Shown here one piece after another: positions 1 to 8,964 of a stretch of 64,000 bases of DNA. The first letter of the stretch is position 1; each line of letters opens with the position of its first letter. Made by a program: the position numbers and the translations under genes. The DNA is taken from positions 124,001 through 188,000 of the forward strand of contig NZ_VAUO01000004.1 of the NCBI RefSeq assembly GCF_005796105.1, in the 5' to 3' direction. A model generated the notes under the pieces. The model searched no databases. It was not told the DNA's origin and worked only from the letters and a program-made list of their open reading frames with translations. This DNA comes from Pseudomonas mosselii. GTDB taxonomy: Bacteria > Pseudomonadota > Gammaproteobacteria > Pseudomonadales > Pseudomonadaceae.

Positions 1-970
1 GTGGCAACGACAGGATCAACAAGCGTACGAAGGTCTTTCTGTAGAGCGCCACACATTCGCCAGTGCGCGCATAACGCTCGCTCGCCTGCTGGCGAAAGAC
101 ATCACCGATGGCGCCGGCAACGATACTCATGGGCGCGCCAATCACACGTTGCGTCAACATGAAAAAGCCCGCGACGCTGCTGCCAAAGAAACTCCCCAGC
201 AATACGACCGGCGACTGAAACGAGGCCATGTTGAAGCCGTGGGCAAGCACCAGAAACTTGGGGAAGTCAACGTGACGCCGCGCCATCTTGTGCATTCTGG
301 CAATGCTCATGCCGGTAAACAGTTTGCGCCGCCCTGACGCGAGGAACAGCAGCGAAAAGGCGGTCAGGTAACCGAGCACCGCGCCGATGATCAAACCGAG
401 CATGCCGAGACCGCCGTAGCCCAAGGCGACATGCGCAGTTGACATGCCCGTGTTCTGCGCAATGCGTGTGGTGGACATGCGCTTGTAATACGCGTGTCGA
501 TTGCACCAGTAGTTCAGGCTCTGGTTAGCCCCCATCAACATCACGCTGAGCGGAACCCAGTAAAGCCAATACGTACTGCCAGCTAGATTGAACAACACGA
601 CCAGTTGATCATGGAACACCAGGATGATCAGCAGCAAGAGTGCGCTTACACCTGCGCAGCAGGCAATCGCGAGCGCTACGATGGCCGCAGCAGAACGCTC
701 GCTTCTCGGCACCATGATCGCCAACTCATAGCGCCCGGTTGCCAGCACCGACAACACAGCGACCAACGCCATGTAGAGGGCAAACACACCAAACTCGGCA
801 GGGCTGTAGAGCCGTGTCAACAAGGGGCTGATCGCAACCGGTATCGCCTGGCCGAGTGCGGTTCCGGTCATGAGGGTGATGACGTTTCGGGCGGAACCAT
901 GCTTAGGTAAGAATCTGCTCAACACGCGTTTATACCTGCTGCTACCGATGCTGTTCATGTGGTTGCTCAT
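1..970 (-). CDS. Wzx-type polysaccharide flippase, partial (3' end outside window)
   Basis: Open frame of 323 codons from an ATG at 970 that is still open at base 1, so the C-terminal part lies outside. The translation is hydrophobic with repeated membrane segments. It contains a segment reading TRLYSPAEFGVFALYMAL followed by GRYELAIMVP, typical of MOP-superfamily O-antigen flippases (Wzx/RfbX), which move undecaprenyl-linked oligosaccharide units across the inner membrane. It is clearly homologous to the second flippase at 8965-10206 (the matching segment there is TRLFSPEQLGGFALFVAI). It starts 21 bp after the stop of the acyltransferase gene and belongs to the same leftward transcript. The ribosome site is weak; a second in-frame ATG at 958 is possible. 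The flippase class is well supported; the substrate is unknown. Confidence 0.85.
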   Translation of the reverse strand, partial: MSNHMNSIGSSRYKRVLSRFLPKHGSARNVITLMTGTALGQAIPVAISPLLTRLYSPAEFGVFALYMALVAVLSVLATGRYELAIMVPRSERSAAAIVALAIACCAGVSALLLLIILVFHDQLVVLFNLAGSTYWLYWVPLSVMLMGANQSLNYWCNRHAYYKRMSTTRIAQNTGMSTAHVALGYGGLGMLGLIIGAVLGYLTAFSLLFLASGRRKLFTGMSIARMHKMARRHVDFPKFLVLAHGFNMASFQSPVVLLGSFFGSSVAGFFMLTQRVIGAPMSIVAGAIGDVFRQQASERYARTGECVALYRKTFVRLLILSLP

Positions 971-991
971 TACCAACCCGCGGCTTGCGCA

Positions 992-2929
992 TCATCTTGA
1001 CTGGCCAATCAGCCTGGCCAAAGCAGGTCCTGCCATTTCACCGTAACGTATCGCGCCCACCTCATTAAGGTGATGATTATCCAGATAAATCAGCACACCT
1101 TGCTGGTAAGGCGCATCCTTGAAAAAGGGCGACGCGGAGAAGTCGACAAACGTCGCCCCCTCAACGCCCGCCACCAACTCGCCAACTTTACGGTTGGCCT
1201 CTACCCAGGTCCGCTCAGGCTCCGGCGCACGTTTGGCCCCGAGCAGGGCAAAACGCTGCATGCGCTGGACATTGACCTCGAACATGGGCACTTGAGCCAT
1301 GACCACTATGCGCTTGCCCTGTGCAGACATGGCTGTCAGGAACCCCCTGAACGCATCGGCGAACGCTGCGCTGCTCATCTGCCATTGCCACATTGCCGCC
1401 AGGACGATGGTATCGGCCTGTTCGAGCAGCGGTCCGACTGCCTGAATCTGCTCCTGGCAGCTCGCCCTGGAGTAAGCCGGAATACGATCGATATCAAACC
1501 CCGGGATCGGCACACAATTGCTCGCGGTAACCACCTTCACCGCAAAGCCATTTTGCTTGCCGGCGACGTCAAAGAAGTAGTTCAACTGGGCCGCATGGCT
1601 GTCACCCAGTACCAGCGTGTGCGCGTACTGGGACAAGTCTCCTTGTTTACATTGCCCCACAATCTGGCCGTGGCAGATCTCGTCGGGAGACGCATAGCGC
1701 GTGAACTCCTGGGATGGGGTCTGTTCAATCATGCGATTGATTGCAAACGCCCCACCTAACGTCGTTAGCACCGTAACCAGGCACACGGTCACAATACTTC
1801 GACCACGACCTGGCGATCTTAGGGGCACTTCAACCAGGTAGTAGGACAGACAGGAAAATCCTAGCGTCAAAACAACGAACATCAGTAACTGCAGGGTGCT
1901 CAACGTGTAATGACCATTCCAGTAACGGATAAAAGCCAAGACGGGCCAATGCCACAGGTAAAGTGAGTAGGAAATACCGCCAATCCAAACCATGGGAGGT
2001 TTGGAGAGCCCATCAGCAAGTACGCCCCTGCTGGCAGCAATGAGCAAGGCCGTTGCACTGCAAGGCAACAGTGCAATCAGGCCGGGAAAATGGCCAGACT
2101 CCATGAAAAGGAAACAGCAAAGCAGTACAACAGTAGCTACAGCCCCGACTACCGAGGCGAAGACCCGCCCCCAACGCTGCCCTAGGGAAGACAACGCCAG
2201 GCACGCCCCGAGCAAAAACTCTGGGATTCTGGCAAACAGAGAAAAATAGACACCTTGCTCGGCACCAGGCTTACCAAGGCGAAACTCGGCATAGGCAGTG
2301 AGACCCACGCACAATGCGAGCATGCTCGGCATCAGCCAGCGACGAGGCAAAAACAACAACAGTGCTGGCAACAACAAGTAAAACTGCATCTCGATGGCCA
2401 GCGACCAGGTATGCAGCAATGGCAACTCGTGCGCTGCGGGTGCAAAGTAGCTGCCGAAATTGGCGAAGAATCCATTGGCCCAGAACAGCAGCGCGTACAC
2501 CTGGCTTTTGTAGAACACCTTGAAGTCAGGTGTGATGAACAGTACGGACGCGACGCTGGCGACGCTGGCAACCATGGCCAGCATGACCAGAAACGCAGGC
2601 ACGATGCGGCGTACCCGCCCCCAGTAGAAGTCGAGCCAGAAGCCTTTCCCGGCCCTTCGCATGATGATCGGGGTGATGATATAACCCGATATCACGAAGA
2701 ACATGTCGACGCCTAGAAAACCGGCAGGCAACCATTGCTTGTTGACATGGAACAGGATGACCGCAAGCACCGCAACGGCACGTAACCCTTGTACATCGTA
2801 TCTGTACGTACCGTGCAACGCGCCCCCGGAGGTCGCGTGCAGCTGTTGTTCTCGCCAAGCACTCGTATTCACACCTGTTTTCTCATCAAAATCCTCGACG
2901 CGCCAACGGCTTTTTGCTACTGCGTGCAA
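992..2929 (-). CDS. OafA/YrhL-type acyltransferase with C-terminal SGNH domain
   Basis: 645 residues from the furthest upstream start. The N-terminal half is an acyltransferase-3 domain: YDVQGLRAVAVLAVILFHV near residue 45 (with the R and the H expected of the family), then FFVISGYIIT and about ten membrane segments. The C-terminal roughly 230 residues are a periplasmic SGNH-type hydrolase domain: a GDSHAAQ block (Ser nucleophile) and DNHHLNEVGA near the end (Asp/His). Such two-domain proteins O-acetylate O-antigen or exopolysaccharide at the periplasmic face of the inner membrane. The gene is the second last of the visible cluster. Start uncertain: the first codon is TTG at 2929 with no clear ribosome site; a GTG at 2872 is an alternative. 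The sugar modified and the acyl group are not known. Confidence 0.9.
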   Translation of the reverse strand: MHAVAKSRWRVEDFDEKTGVNTSAWREQQLHATSGGALHGTYRYDVQGLRAVAVLAVILFHVNKQWLPAGFLGVDMFFVISGYIITPIIMRRAGKGFWLDFYWGRVRRIVPAFLVMLAMVASVASVASVLFITPDFKVFYKSQVYALLFWANGFFANFGSYFAPAAHELPLLHTWSLAIEMQFYLLLPALLLFLPRRWLMPSMLALCVGLTAYAEFRLGKPGAEQGVYFSLFARIPEFLLGACLALSSLGQRWGRVFASVVGAVATVVLLCCFLFMESGHFPGLIALLPCSATALLIAASRGVLADGLSKPPMVWIGGISYSLYLWHWPVLAFIRYWNGHYTLSTLQLLMFVVLTLGFSCLSYYLVEVPLRSPGRGRSIVTVCLVTVLTTLGGAFAINRMIEQTPSQEFTRYASPDEICHGQIVGQCKQGDLSQYAHTLVLGDSHAAQLNYFFDVAGKQNGFAVKVVTASNCVPIPGFDIDRIPAYSRASCQEQIQAVGPLLEQADTIVLAAMWQWQMSSAAFADAFRGFLTAMSAQGKRIVVMAQVPMFEVNVQRMQRFALLGAKRAPEPERTWVEANRKVGELVAGVEGATFVDFSASPFFKDAPYQQGVLIYLDNHHLNEVGAIRYGEMAGPALARLIGQSR

Positions 2930-2953
2930 CAGCGCCAGGGCGGCGATCGGTTG

Positions 2954-4165
2954 TCAGTTCTGCAAAAGCTCGACCAGGCGCCGGGTTTGTGCGCTCATCT
3001 CGAAATGGCTATCGAAGTAAGCTCGCCCCGATTTCCCAAGCTCATCCCGGTCAGCCTCAGTCATCGCCTGCAATCGCAACACATTGTCCACCAATGGCTG
3101 CACCTGCTCCGCCGCCGACACCAGACCGGCCCCGGCTTCGAGCACGACCCGCCCGCCTTCGCCATTGAGCGCGGCGAGAATCGGTCGGCCAGCGGCCAGG
3201 TACGCCTGAATCTTGCTGGGTATCGTCTGGGCAAAGGCTTCTTCATCGTTCAGCGACACCAGCAAGGCCGATGAACGCTGGAAAATCTGCGGCATCGCCG
3301 CCATGGGGAAACGCCCGGGCAAAACCAGGTTATCCAACCCTAGCGTCTGTTTTTGCTGCTCAAGCCAGGCCAGACGGCTGCCGCTGCCGATCAACACCAG
3401 CCGCACTTGCGCCTCATTCTTGAGAGATGCAGCCACCTGCACCAACGTATCGAGCGCTTGAGCAGTGCCCAGATTGCCAGCAAACACGACGCAGAAATGC
3501 GTCTCCAGTAACGCTTTCAGTGCCTCGGGAATCTCACTTTGCGTGACGGTAGCGCTGACATCCATCGAATTGGGGTAGTACACGATCTTGCGCCGATCAG
3601 CCAAGCGCGCCACAGGGTCGGCAAAAGCGCGAGACTGTACCAGCAGCAGGTCGCAGAAGCGATAGATACCACGAACGACCCACGAAACGGCGCGCAGGGC
3701 GTGGGGATTACGCACGAAGCCGGTTGCCGCGAGACTTTCCGGCCACAGGTCCTGGACCCACAACGCCAGTTTGGCACGCTTGAACCACTTCAACGCGACG
3801 GCCGGAATCGCCTGCAAGATGGGCGAAGGTGCAAACACCACAATCGCGTCGAACGAATGCTTGCGCAGTAACCAAGGCAAGCAAAACAAGCCGGTCAGCA
3901 CGAACGACAGGTAGTTCAGCACAAGGTTGCGCGCGCCACCCCGACCTCGAGGCCACAGCGGCACTCGAACCACCTCGATGCGATCCAGGTAGCGCTCGCG
4001 TTGCGTGCCACCCGCACGATAACCTGGGTAAATATCACCGTCGGGATAATTCGGCTTGCCCGTCGCGACTGTTACTTGGTGGCCCTGCTCATCGAGCGTT
4101 CGGACGATGTCATTGATGATGAAGCTTTCCGGCCAGAAATACTGGGAAAGGATCAGAATACGCAC
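2954..4165 (-). CDS. Glycosyltransferase family 4 (WbuB-like)
   Basis: 403 residues. It begins with RILILSQYFWPESFIINDIV, the acceptor-side Rossmann start typical of WbuB-type GT4 enzymes that transfer amino sugars in O-antigen assembly. A C-terminal nucleotide-sugar domain carries VVFAGNLGTAQALDTL and the block QTIPSKIQAYLAAGRPILA, which corresponds to the donor-binding region of retaining GT-B enzymes. The likely role is to add one sugar to the lipid-linked repeat unit on the cytoplasmic face. Start is GTG at 4165, preceded by AGG at a suitable distance, 2 bp after the stop of the upstream GT2 gene, so the two are probably translationally coupled. Donor and acceptor cannot be told from sequence alone. 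Confidence 0.9.
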   Translation of the reverse strand: MRILILSQYFWPESFIINDIVRTLDEQGHQVTVATGKPNYPDGDIYPGYRAGGTQRERYLDRIEVVRVPLWPRGRGGARNLVLNYLSFVLTGLFCLPWLLRKHSFDAIVVFAPSPILQAIPAVALKWFKRAKLALWVQDLWPESLAATGFVRNPHALRAVSWVVRGIYRFCDLLLVQSRAFADPVARLADRRKIVYYPNSMDVSATVTQSEIPEALKALLETHFCVVFAGNLGTAQALDTLVQVAASLKNEAQVRLVLIGSGSRLAWLEQQKQTLGLDNLVLPGRFPMAAMPQIFQRSSALLVSLNDEEAFAQTIPSKIQAYLAAGRPILAALNGEGGRVVLEAGAGLVSAAEQVQPLVDNVLRLQAMTEADRDELGKSGRAYFDSHFEMSAQTRRLVELLQN

Positions 4166-4167
4166 AA

Positions 4168-5040
4168 TTACCTGCCAGAAAAGAAGCTATAGAAACGCTC
4201 ACGAATCCAGTACAGCGAAGGCCTGGAGTTGAACAGAACCTTGACCTTGGCCTTGAGCGTCAACCCTGGCAACAGCATCAATAACGCCGGGCGACCCAGG
4301 TAACGCAGCAACTGCAGGGCAAACTCCAGCAGGACCTGGCGCTGTTGAACTGCGGTCAGGCGCTCACGGTACTTTTCGTAGAAGAAGAACAGCGCGCGCT
4401 GGCGCATCCACATTTGCTCATTGACCTGGGTAAATTGCACGCCACGCTTGTAACTGTTGTTGGCATGGATGCGGTACAGCAGGCCCACTTGCGGTACATG
4501 CTCGATTCTGACGCTGCCGAACCGCACTTGCAGCATTAGCCAGCTGTCTTCGTTGGCCAGTGTCGGGGGTATTGGGAAGGCAGTATCACCAAAGGCGCGG
4601 TTGAACGCGATGCAGCCACCGGACTCCAGGCCCTGGCGAGGATGCTTAGGCAACTCCATACCATCGTAGCGCTGTTGTTCGGAGAACGACTTGAGCTTGC
4701 AAAACGTGACCGCTGGTGCCTCGTTACCCCGCAACGGGGCAATACGATGCTCCAGCACTCCGGGAATGAGCAAGTCATCGCCAGCGAACAGCACGAAGTA
4801 ACTGCCTGTGGCACGTTCATAGGCAAGACTGTAGGCCGCCGCCTTGCCAATACCCTCGGTCCGTACAAGATTCACGTAGGGCAGGCCAAGCGCTTCGATC
4901 ACATCGGCGGTGCCATCGGTCGAACCATCATCGACCACGACCACCTCGACGCCCAACGTCTCGACAGCAGGCTCGATGGAACGCAGCGCCGACTCGACGT
5001 AACGCGCTTCGTTCTTTACCGAGACCAATACACTAAGCAT
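4168..5040 (-). CDS. Glycosyltransferase family 2
   Basis: 290 residues, GT-A fold. MLSVLVSVKNEARYVESAL at the N terminus, VVVVDDGSTDGT at about residues 33-44 (nucleotide-binding Asp), a DxD-like AGDD at about 86-89, and NEDSW near 163-167 (acceptor-side acidic pair) are all visible, as expected for an inverting GT2 enzyme. The C-terminal 60 residues are basic and hydrophobic (LLMLLPGLTLKAKVKVL), suggesting membrane association. ATG start at 5040 overlaps the last 8 bp of the upstream deacetylase gene. It likely adds a sugar to the O-antigen repeat unit; donor unknown. Confidence 0.9.
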   Translation of the reverse strand: MLSVLVSVKNEARYVESALRSIEPAVETLGVEVVVVDDGSTDGTADVIEALGLPYVNLVRTEGIGKAAAYSLAYERATGSYFVLFAGDDLLIPGVLEHRIAPLRGNEAPAVTFCKLKSFSEQQRYDGMELPKHPRQGLESGGCIAFNRAFGDTAFPIPPTLANEDSWLMLQVRFGSVRIEHVPQVGLLYRIHANNSYKRGVQFTQVNEQMWMRQRALFFFYEKYRERLTAVQQRQVLLEFALQLLRYLGRPALLMLLPGLTLKAKVKVLFNSRPSLYWIRERFYSFFSGR

Positions 5041-6424
5041 TTGTCTTCACTGCTCCCAATTCCAGCACTTTTTCATACAGCGCCCGCTCAGCGGACGTGG
5101 ACAGGTTGGAGTTATGCCAGAGCAAGGTGAAGCACCCCCCCACCGCTCGGCACGCATCGATCAGGCCGGCAAATCGAGCCACGGCCCCAGGGCCGCAGCC
5201 CAGCCCCATGTAGGTTGGCGAGGTGACCGTCACCTCCATGGCCACCAGAGGCCTGATTCGCAGCTCAAGCGCCTGCCGCGCTACCGGGTCGAAAGCCGGG
5301 TACTCATGGCAGGTACCACAGCGAAAACCTGACAAGTCGGCGTAGCCCAACGTGCTATCGTAGGTCATGCCGGCCTGGTCCCAGGCCCGCAAGGTCAACG
5401 GATGCGACCACCGCAGGTAATGCATACGCCCCCCCCAGACAGCCTGGCGAACCTGCTCTTCGGCGCACACACGCCTCAATCGATCGGCTTCCCCGACGAT
5501 CAACCCAGGTTGCAAATAGGTGTTGAAGCTGGGGTGCAAGCCAATTTCATGGCCGCGGCCGTGGATACGGCGTATCAATCTGCGTATGGCCGGAGTCTCG
5601 GGCTCGTAGTCGGCGTCCATGGTCGGATGGGTACGACCACAAATAAAGTAGAACGCGCTGACCAACCCGTGACGTTCCGACAGGTCCATGAGCCAGTCGA
5701 AGGTGTTGGCCGGATCCACGGCAGCCAGCTCGCTTCGCCCCTTGAGCTTGATGTACAGGGCCCGTATTGGCGCCAACCAGTCACGGTGGCGCAGCACGTC
5801 GATCGCCACCACCCGGGCCAACCCCCGCAGCGATTTGAACGCATAGCGGCTGGGTTCATCGACGTCATGTGAGACCCGCATGCTGTATTGCAGTGGCCGC
5901 AGGCGCAAGGTCGGCCATTGACGTTGGACGACCTGGCGCAAGATGAATAGCCATTCATCCACGACAGGCCGCTCAAGGTAGCCATGCTGGTAGGCATGTG
6001 ACGCTTCGGTGGGGAAGCGCCCGTAACGGTCACCCTGGCCATGCTCGATTTCCTCACAGCGACTGAGCATCCAGTAAGTGAGGCCGAGAATGTCATAGTC
6101 GATGACGAAGCCTTCTGGCGACTGCCTGATCAGCTCGACGGGCAGCTCAGCGACTCCCGGGGCCGGCAGCTTCGCTTGCAACGCAACGTTCCATCCACTG
6201 TGACTGGCGTCCCAACAGGTGAACGGCAAGCCGCCGCTGGCAGCACCCGGCCAGCTATCGAAACAGGCCAGTTCGATATGGCCTGGCGATGCTGGACAGG
6301 TCAAGCGGATTCGATCGTCTAGCCGGGTAAGCTCGAAAGCCTGGCCAAAACGCTCAGCCAGCACTTGCTCAAGCCAGGTCAGCTCGGATGCACCTGACCA
6401 CTGTTCAAGCCTGTTTGCACTCAT
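5033..6424 (-). CDS. Polysaccharide deacetylase-family protein (NodB-like)
   Basis: 463 residues. The first 175 or so show no motif I can name and resemble the extra N-terminal domain found on deacetylases in O-antigen loci. The C-terminal part has the carbohydrate esterase 4 pattern: SHDVDEP (about 185-191, catalytic and metal Asp), HEIGLHPSFNT (about 292-302, the two metal His), GGRMHYLRWSHP (about 331-342) and LLWHNS near 434 (catalytic His). The predicted reaction is removal of an N-acetyl group from a sugar or lipid-linked glycan. There is no signal peptide, so it would act in the cytoplasm on an intermediate. Its ATG overlaps the stop of the upstream GNAT gene (ATGA), and its own end overlaps the GT2 start. 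Substrate unknown. Confidence 0.85.
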   Translation of the reverse strand: MSANRLEQWSGASELTWLEQVLAERFGQAFELTRLDDRIRLTCPASPGHIELACFDSWPGAASGGLPFTCWDASHSGWNVALQAKLPAPGVAELPVELIRQSPEGFVIDYDILGLTYWMLSRCEEIEHGQGDRYGRFPTEASHAYQHGYLERPVVDEWLFILRQVVQRQWPTLRLRPLQYSMRVSHDVDEPSRYAFKSLRGLARVVAIDVLRHRDWLAPIRALYIKLKGRSELAAVDPANTFDWLMDLSERHGLVSAFYFICGRTHPTMDADYEPETPAIRRLIRRIHGRGHEIGLHPSFNTYLQPGLIVGEADRLRRVCAEEQVRQAVWGGRMHYLRWSHPLTLRAWDQAGMTYDSTLGYADLSGFRCGTCHEYPAFDPVARQALELRIRPLVAMEVTVTSPTYMGLGCGPGAVARFAGLIDACRAVGGCFTLLWHNSNLSTSAERALYEKVLELGAVKTNA

Positions 6425-7380
6425 GATCCAGCCTTGAGGTCACGTAGTAAAAGAGCCGCCCTGATTAGCCTGGAGGGCGTCTTGGAGAGCGAGAAATAAG
6501 GAACCTGGACAGCACCGAAGCCGCGGAAGAAACGCTCTACCGGTTCGAGCATCGAGCCCTCGAAGTCGAAGCGCTGGGTCACAGTCGCAGCATGGCGAAT
6601 AGCCTCCCACATGCACAGACTGGTCGCGCCACTGTTGCGCAAGGCCGGATCGCTGCCGCCCATGAGGTAGTACGCGCTGTTTTCGTCCCAGACCAGATAG
6701 ACAGCAGCATGTCGCTTGCCCTGCGCATCTTCGGCAATAAAGATGCGACGGCACTCTCGCGCCTGACAGGCACGATCAAGACGCTGGAGCAGCGCAAGGT
6801 CATAAGGCACCGCAATGCCCTGGCGTGTGAATACTTGCTGGTTGAGCGCGTAGAAGTCTTCGATCCCCAGGTCCGTGCGCACGGTCACTGAAAAGCGCTC
6901 GGAGGCTTTACGTATGTCAGTGCGTATTTTGGCCTGGAAACCATCCCAGACAGCCGTTATATCGCTCAGGTCTGGCAGCGCATAGGTGTATCGGGTGGTT
7001 TGCTTGAAACCATGCCAGTAGAAGGGCAGCCAGTTGCCTTGCTGATAACTCCAGTTCTGAATGAAGTGGTCGAAGGCAGGCAACTGATTGATCAGTGCCT
7101 CCATCCACTCCTTCTGCTGCGACAGCCGGTTGGCGTACTTGGCCTCCCCTTCACGTAACCACACGCCCAGATGCTGGGTAAGACGTGGCTGCCCCAACGT
7201 GCGAAGCCCATATTGCTGGGTGACGACATAGGGTAAGCAGGCTACCACGTCATCACCCTTTTCCACCAAAGCGACATCCCAGTTAGCACTACCGGCCAAG
7301 GCATCCAACCACCAGCTTCTCAGGAAGAGAGGCAAGCTATTGTTCTGCTCGGAAAAAGCTGCATAGCGAGCCTTAGACAT
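6421..7380 (-). CDS. FemAB-like GNAT N-acyltransferase
   Basis: 319 residues with the double-GNAT character of BioF2/FemAB-like proteins: PLFLRSWWLDALAG near the start, KIRTDIRKASERFSV in the middle, and a C-terminal GNAT core (RIFIAEDAQGKRHAAVYLVWD, YYLMGGSDPALRNSGATSLCMWEAI, FDFEGSMLEPVERFFRGFGA). Members found in polysaccharide loci are thought to put acyl or aminoacyl groups on amino sugars. It lies directly before a sugar deacetylase with an ATGA overlap, so the pair could exchange an acetyl for another acyl group; this is inference. Start ATG at 7380, with a 77-bp gap to the sulfotransferase gene upstream. Confidence 0.8.
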   Translation of the reverse strand: MSKARYAAFSEQNNSLPLFLRSWWLDALAGSANWDVALVEKGDDVVACLPYVVTQQYGLRTLGQPRLTQHLGVWLREGEAKYANRLSQQKEWMEALINQLPAFDHFIQNWSYQQGNWLPFYWHGFKQTTRYTYALPDLSDITAVWDGFQAKIRTDIRKASERFSVTVRTDLGIEDFYALNQQVFTRQGIAVPYDLALLQRLDRACQARECRRIFIAEDAQGKRHAAVYLVWDENSAYYLMGGSDPALRNSGATSLCMWEAIRHAATVTQRFDFEGSMLEPVERFFRGFGAVQVPYFSLSKTPSRLIRAALLLRDLKAGS

Positions 7381-7457
7381 CCAATCGGGTCCACACCAGA
7401 GTATTCATATTCTCACGCTGCACCGGGCACCGGCGCACTCCCCCAACACACTCGAAG

Positions 7458-8294
7458 TCACTTGAAGTAAAGCGATCGTGTACTGCAGATCTTGGCAATC
7501 GCAGCATCGATCTGAGCCGCCACGATGCTGTTGATCGCATTCACGCCTGCCTGTGCATTCGACTTGCGCATCGGCCCGCTCACTTGGGTATGGAACATCC
7601 CCCCCAGGCCAATCGCATCGAAAGCGCGAAGGATAACGCCTTGCTCGGCAAACATCTCGTCGGCAATTAGGGTCTGCACGCGCGCCGGCCCTAAATCCGC
7701 TTTCATTTGCTCAGCGATGAGATTCGCTTCGTCCCAGAAATAGGCGATTTTTTCGATCTGCCCGTCAAGCTCTATCGGCGCAGACAGATGCCCCCACATT
7801 TCCGGCGATTTGTTCTCATAGTAACCCCGTGCCAAGCCGCTTTTGATGAACGATTTAGGGTTCCTCACCACATGCAGAAACTTGGCGTTAGGCATGTAGT
7901 GAGCAATCGCTGGGGCCAAGGGCAAATTCTTGCAGTCGCCATCAAAAAACATCAAGTCTCGCTCGAACGCCGACTTCAGGTAGGTCTCACGTGCCGCATA
8001 GAATGCGGCGAACGCCGCTTCGGAGGACAACGCCCCCTGGTGGTATGCGTGACCAGTCGAAGCCAGCCACGGGAGTGGGGCGTGCACACTGTACATCGTC
8101 GAGTGCTTGTTGCAGTACTCGACAAGCGACTTGGTGCCGCTGCGGCCAGGCGTAACGACAAACAGCGCTTGTGCGTTGAGCAGTTCGTCCCGAGCCATAC
8201 AGGTTCGCGTTCGTTTGGTTTTTGCAAGGAGGTCACCGCCTTCCGCCGCGAACCGTCCGTACAAATAATCAATGCCGCGCCAGAACAAGCTCAT
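7458..8294 (-). CDS. Sulfotransferase-family protein
   Basis: 278 residues. TPGRSGTKSL at 48-57 matches the 5'-phosphosulfate loop of PAPS-dependent sulfotransferases, and HVVRNPKSFIKSG at 141-153 matches the 3'-phosphate-binding motif (Arg144 and Ser152 would contact PAP). The predicted reaction is transfer of sulfate from PAPS to a hydroxyl of a glycan in the cytoplasm. Context supports this: an adenylyl-sulfate kinase gene, which makes PAPS, is two genes upstream in the same transcript. ATG at 8294 overlaps the stop of the hexapeptide acetyltransferase gene (ATGA). The family assignment rests on the two motifs; acceptor unknown. Confidence 0.8.
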   Translation of the reverse strand: MSLFWRGIDYLYGRFAAEGGDLLAKTKRTRTCMARDELLNAQALFVVTPGRSGTKSLVEYCNKHSTMYSVHAPLPWLASTGHAYHQGALSSEAAFAAFYAARETYLKSAFERDLMFFDGDCKNLPLAPAIAHYMPNAKFLHVVRNPKSFIKSGLARGYYENKSPEMWGHLSAPIELDGQIEKIAYFWDEANLIAEQMKADLGPARVQTLIADEMFAEQGVILRAFDAIGLGGMFHTQVSGPMRKSNAQAGVNAINSIVAAQIDAAIAKICSTRSLYFK

Positions 8295-8929
8295 CGAATA
8301 TTCTCCAATTTTTCACGCAACTGCACGGGTTCGATAACCTGGAAATCCAATTCGAAGATGTCACGGTTGCGCTGAATTTTTTCAACGCTCCAGCTCCACC
8401 AGTCGACGGCCTCGAGCAGTGCTATCACCTCAGGGCAAAACCGGTATTTGACAACACGTGCAGGGTTTCCAACCGCAATCGCGTATGCGGGTATCGGACG
8501 TGTCACCACGCTTCCAGCGCCGATGACAGCCCCGTTGCCAACCGTTACGCCCGGCAGGATGACCACCGAATCGCCGATCCAGACACCATGGCCGATAATC
8601 ACCTCACCTTTGCCCTTACCTGCCACAGGCACCGTAGACTTGATAATATTTACCTGTGCCCAGTCCTGCATATTCAAATACTTAACATGGTGATTAGTGC
8701 TTCTCACCACCAAACGCCCACCGATTGCACAGTACGATCCAATCTGGCAGACGCCCAGATGGGACACATGATTGATGCGGGTGTAATTACCAATCTTCAC
8801 ACCCCGCTCAACATAACTTCCTCTCGCCACACGAATTCCGCGACGCAAGTAATCAATACGCCGAAGCATGCTGTAGAAATAGAAAAAAATACCGTACAGC
8901 AGCCGGTAAACAATTGACTTCACGGTCAC
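8291..8929 (-). CDS. Hexapeptide-repeat O-acetyltransferase (CatB/NeuD-type left-handed beta helix)
   Basis: 212 residues. A hydrophobic N-terminal stretch (YRLLYGIFFYFYSML) is followed by hexapeptide turns (RVARGSYVERGVKIGNYTRI, GVCQIGSYCAIGG), the loop STNHHVKYLN with a probable catalytic His, then IIGHGVWIGDSVVILPGV and IGAGSVVTRPIPAYAIAVGNPA. This is the pattern of the trimeric LbH acetyltransferases that O-acetylate sugars. It probably acetylates a precursor or a repeat-unit sugar. The first codon is GTG at 8929, and a second GTG two codons later is equally possible. 35 bp separate it from the flippase. Confidence 0.85.
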   Translation of the reverse strand: MTVKSIVYRLLYGIFFYFYSMLRRIDYLRRGIRVARGSYVERGVKIGNYTRINHVSHLGVCQIGSYCAIGGRLVVRSTNHHVKYLNMQDWAQVNIIKSTVPVAGKGKGEVIIGHGVWIGDSVVILPGVTVGNGAVIGAGSVVTRPIPAYAIAVGNPARVVKYRFCPEVIALLEAVDWWSWSVEKIQRNRDIFELDFQVIEPVQLREKLENIR

Positions 8930-8964
8930 TTACTAAGCCCTCAAAAGAAATGGGGTACGGCACT

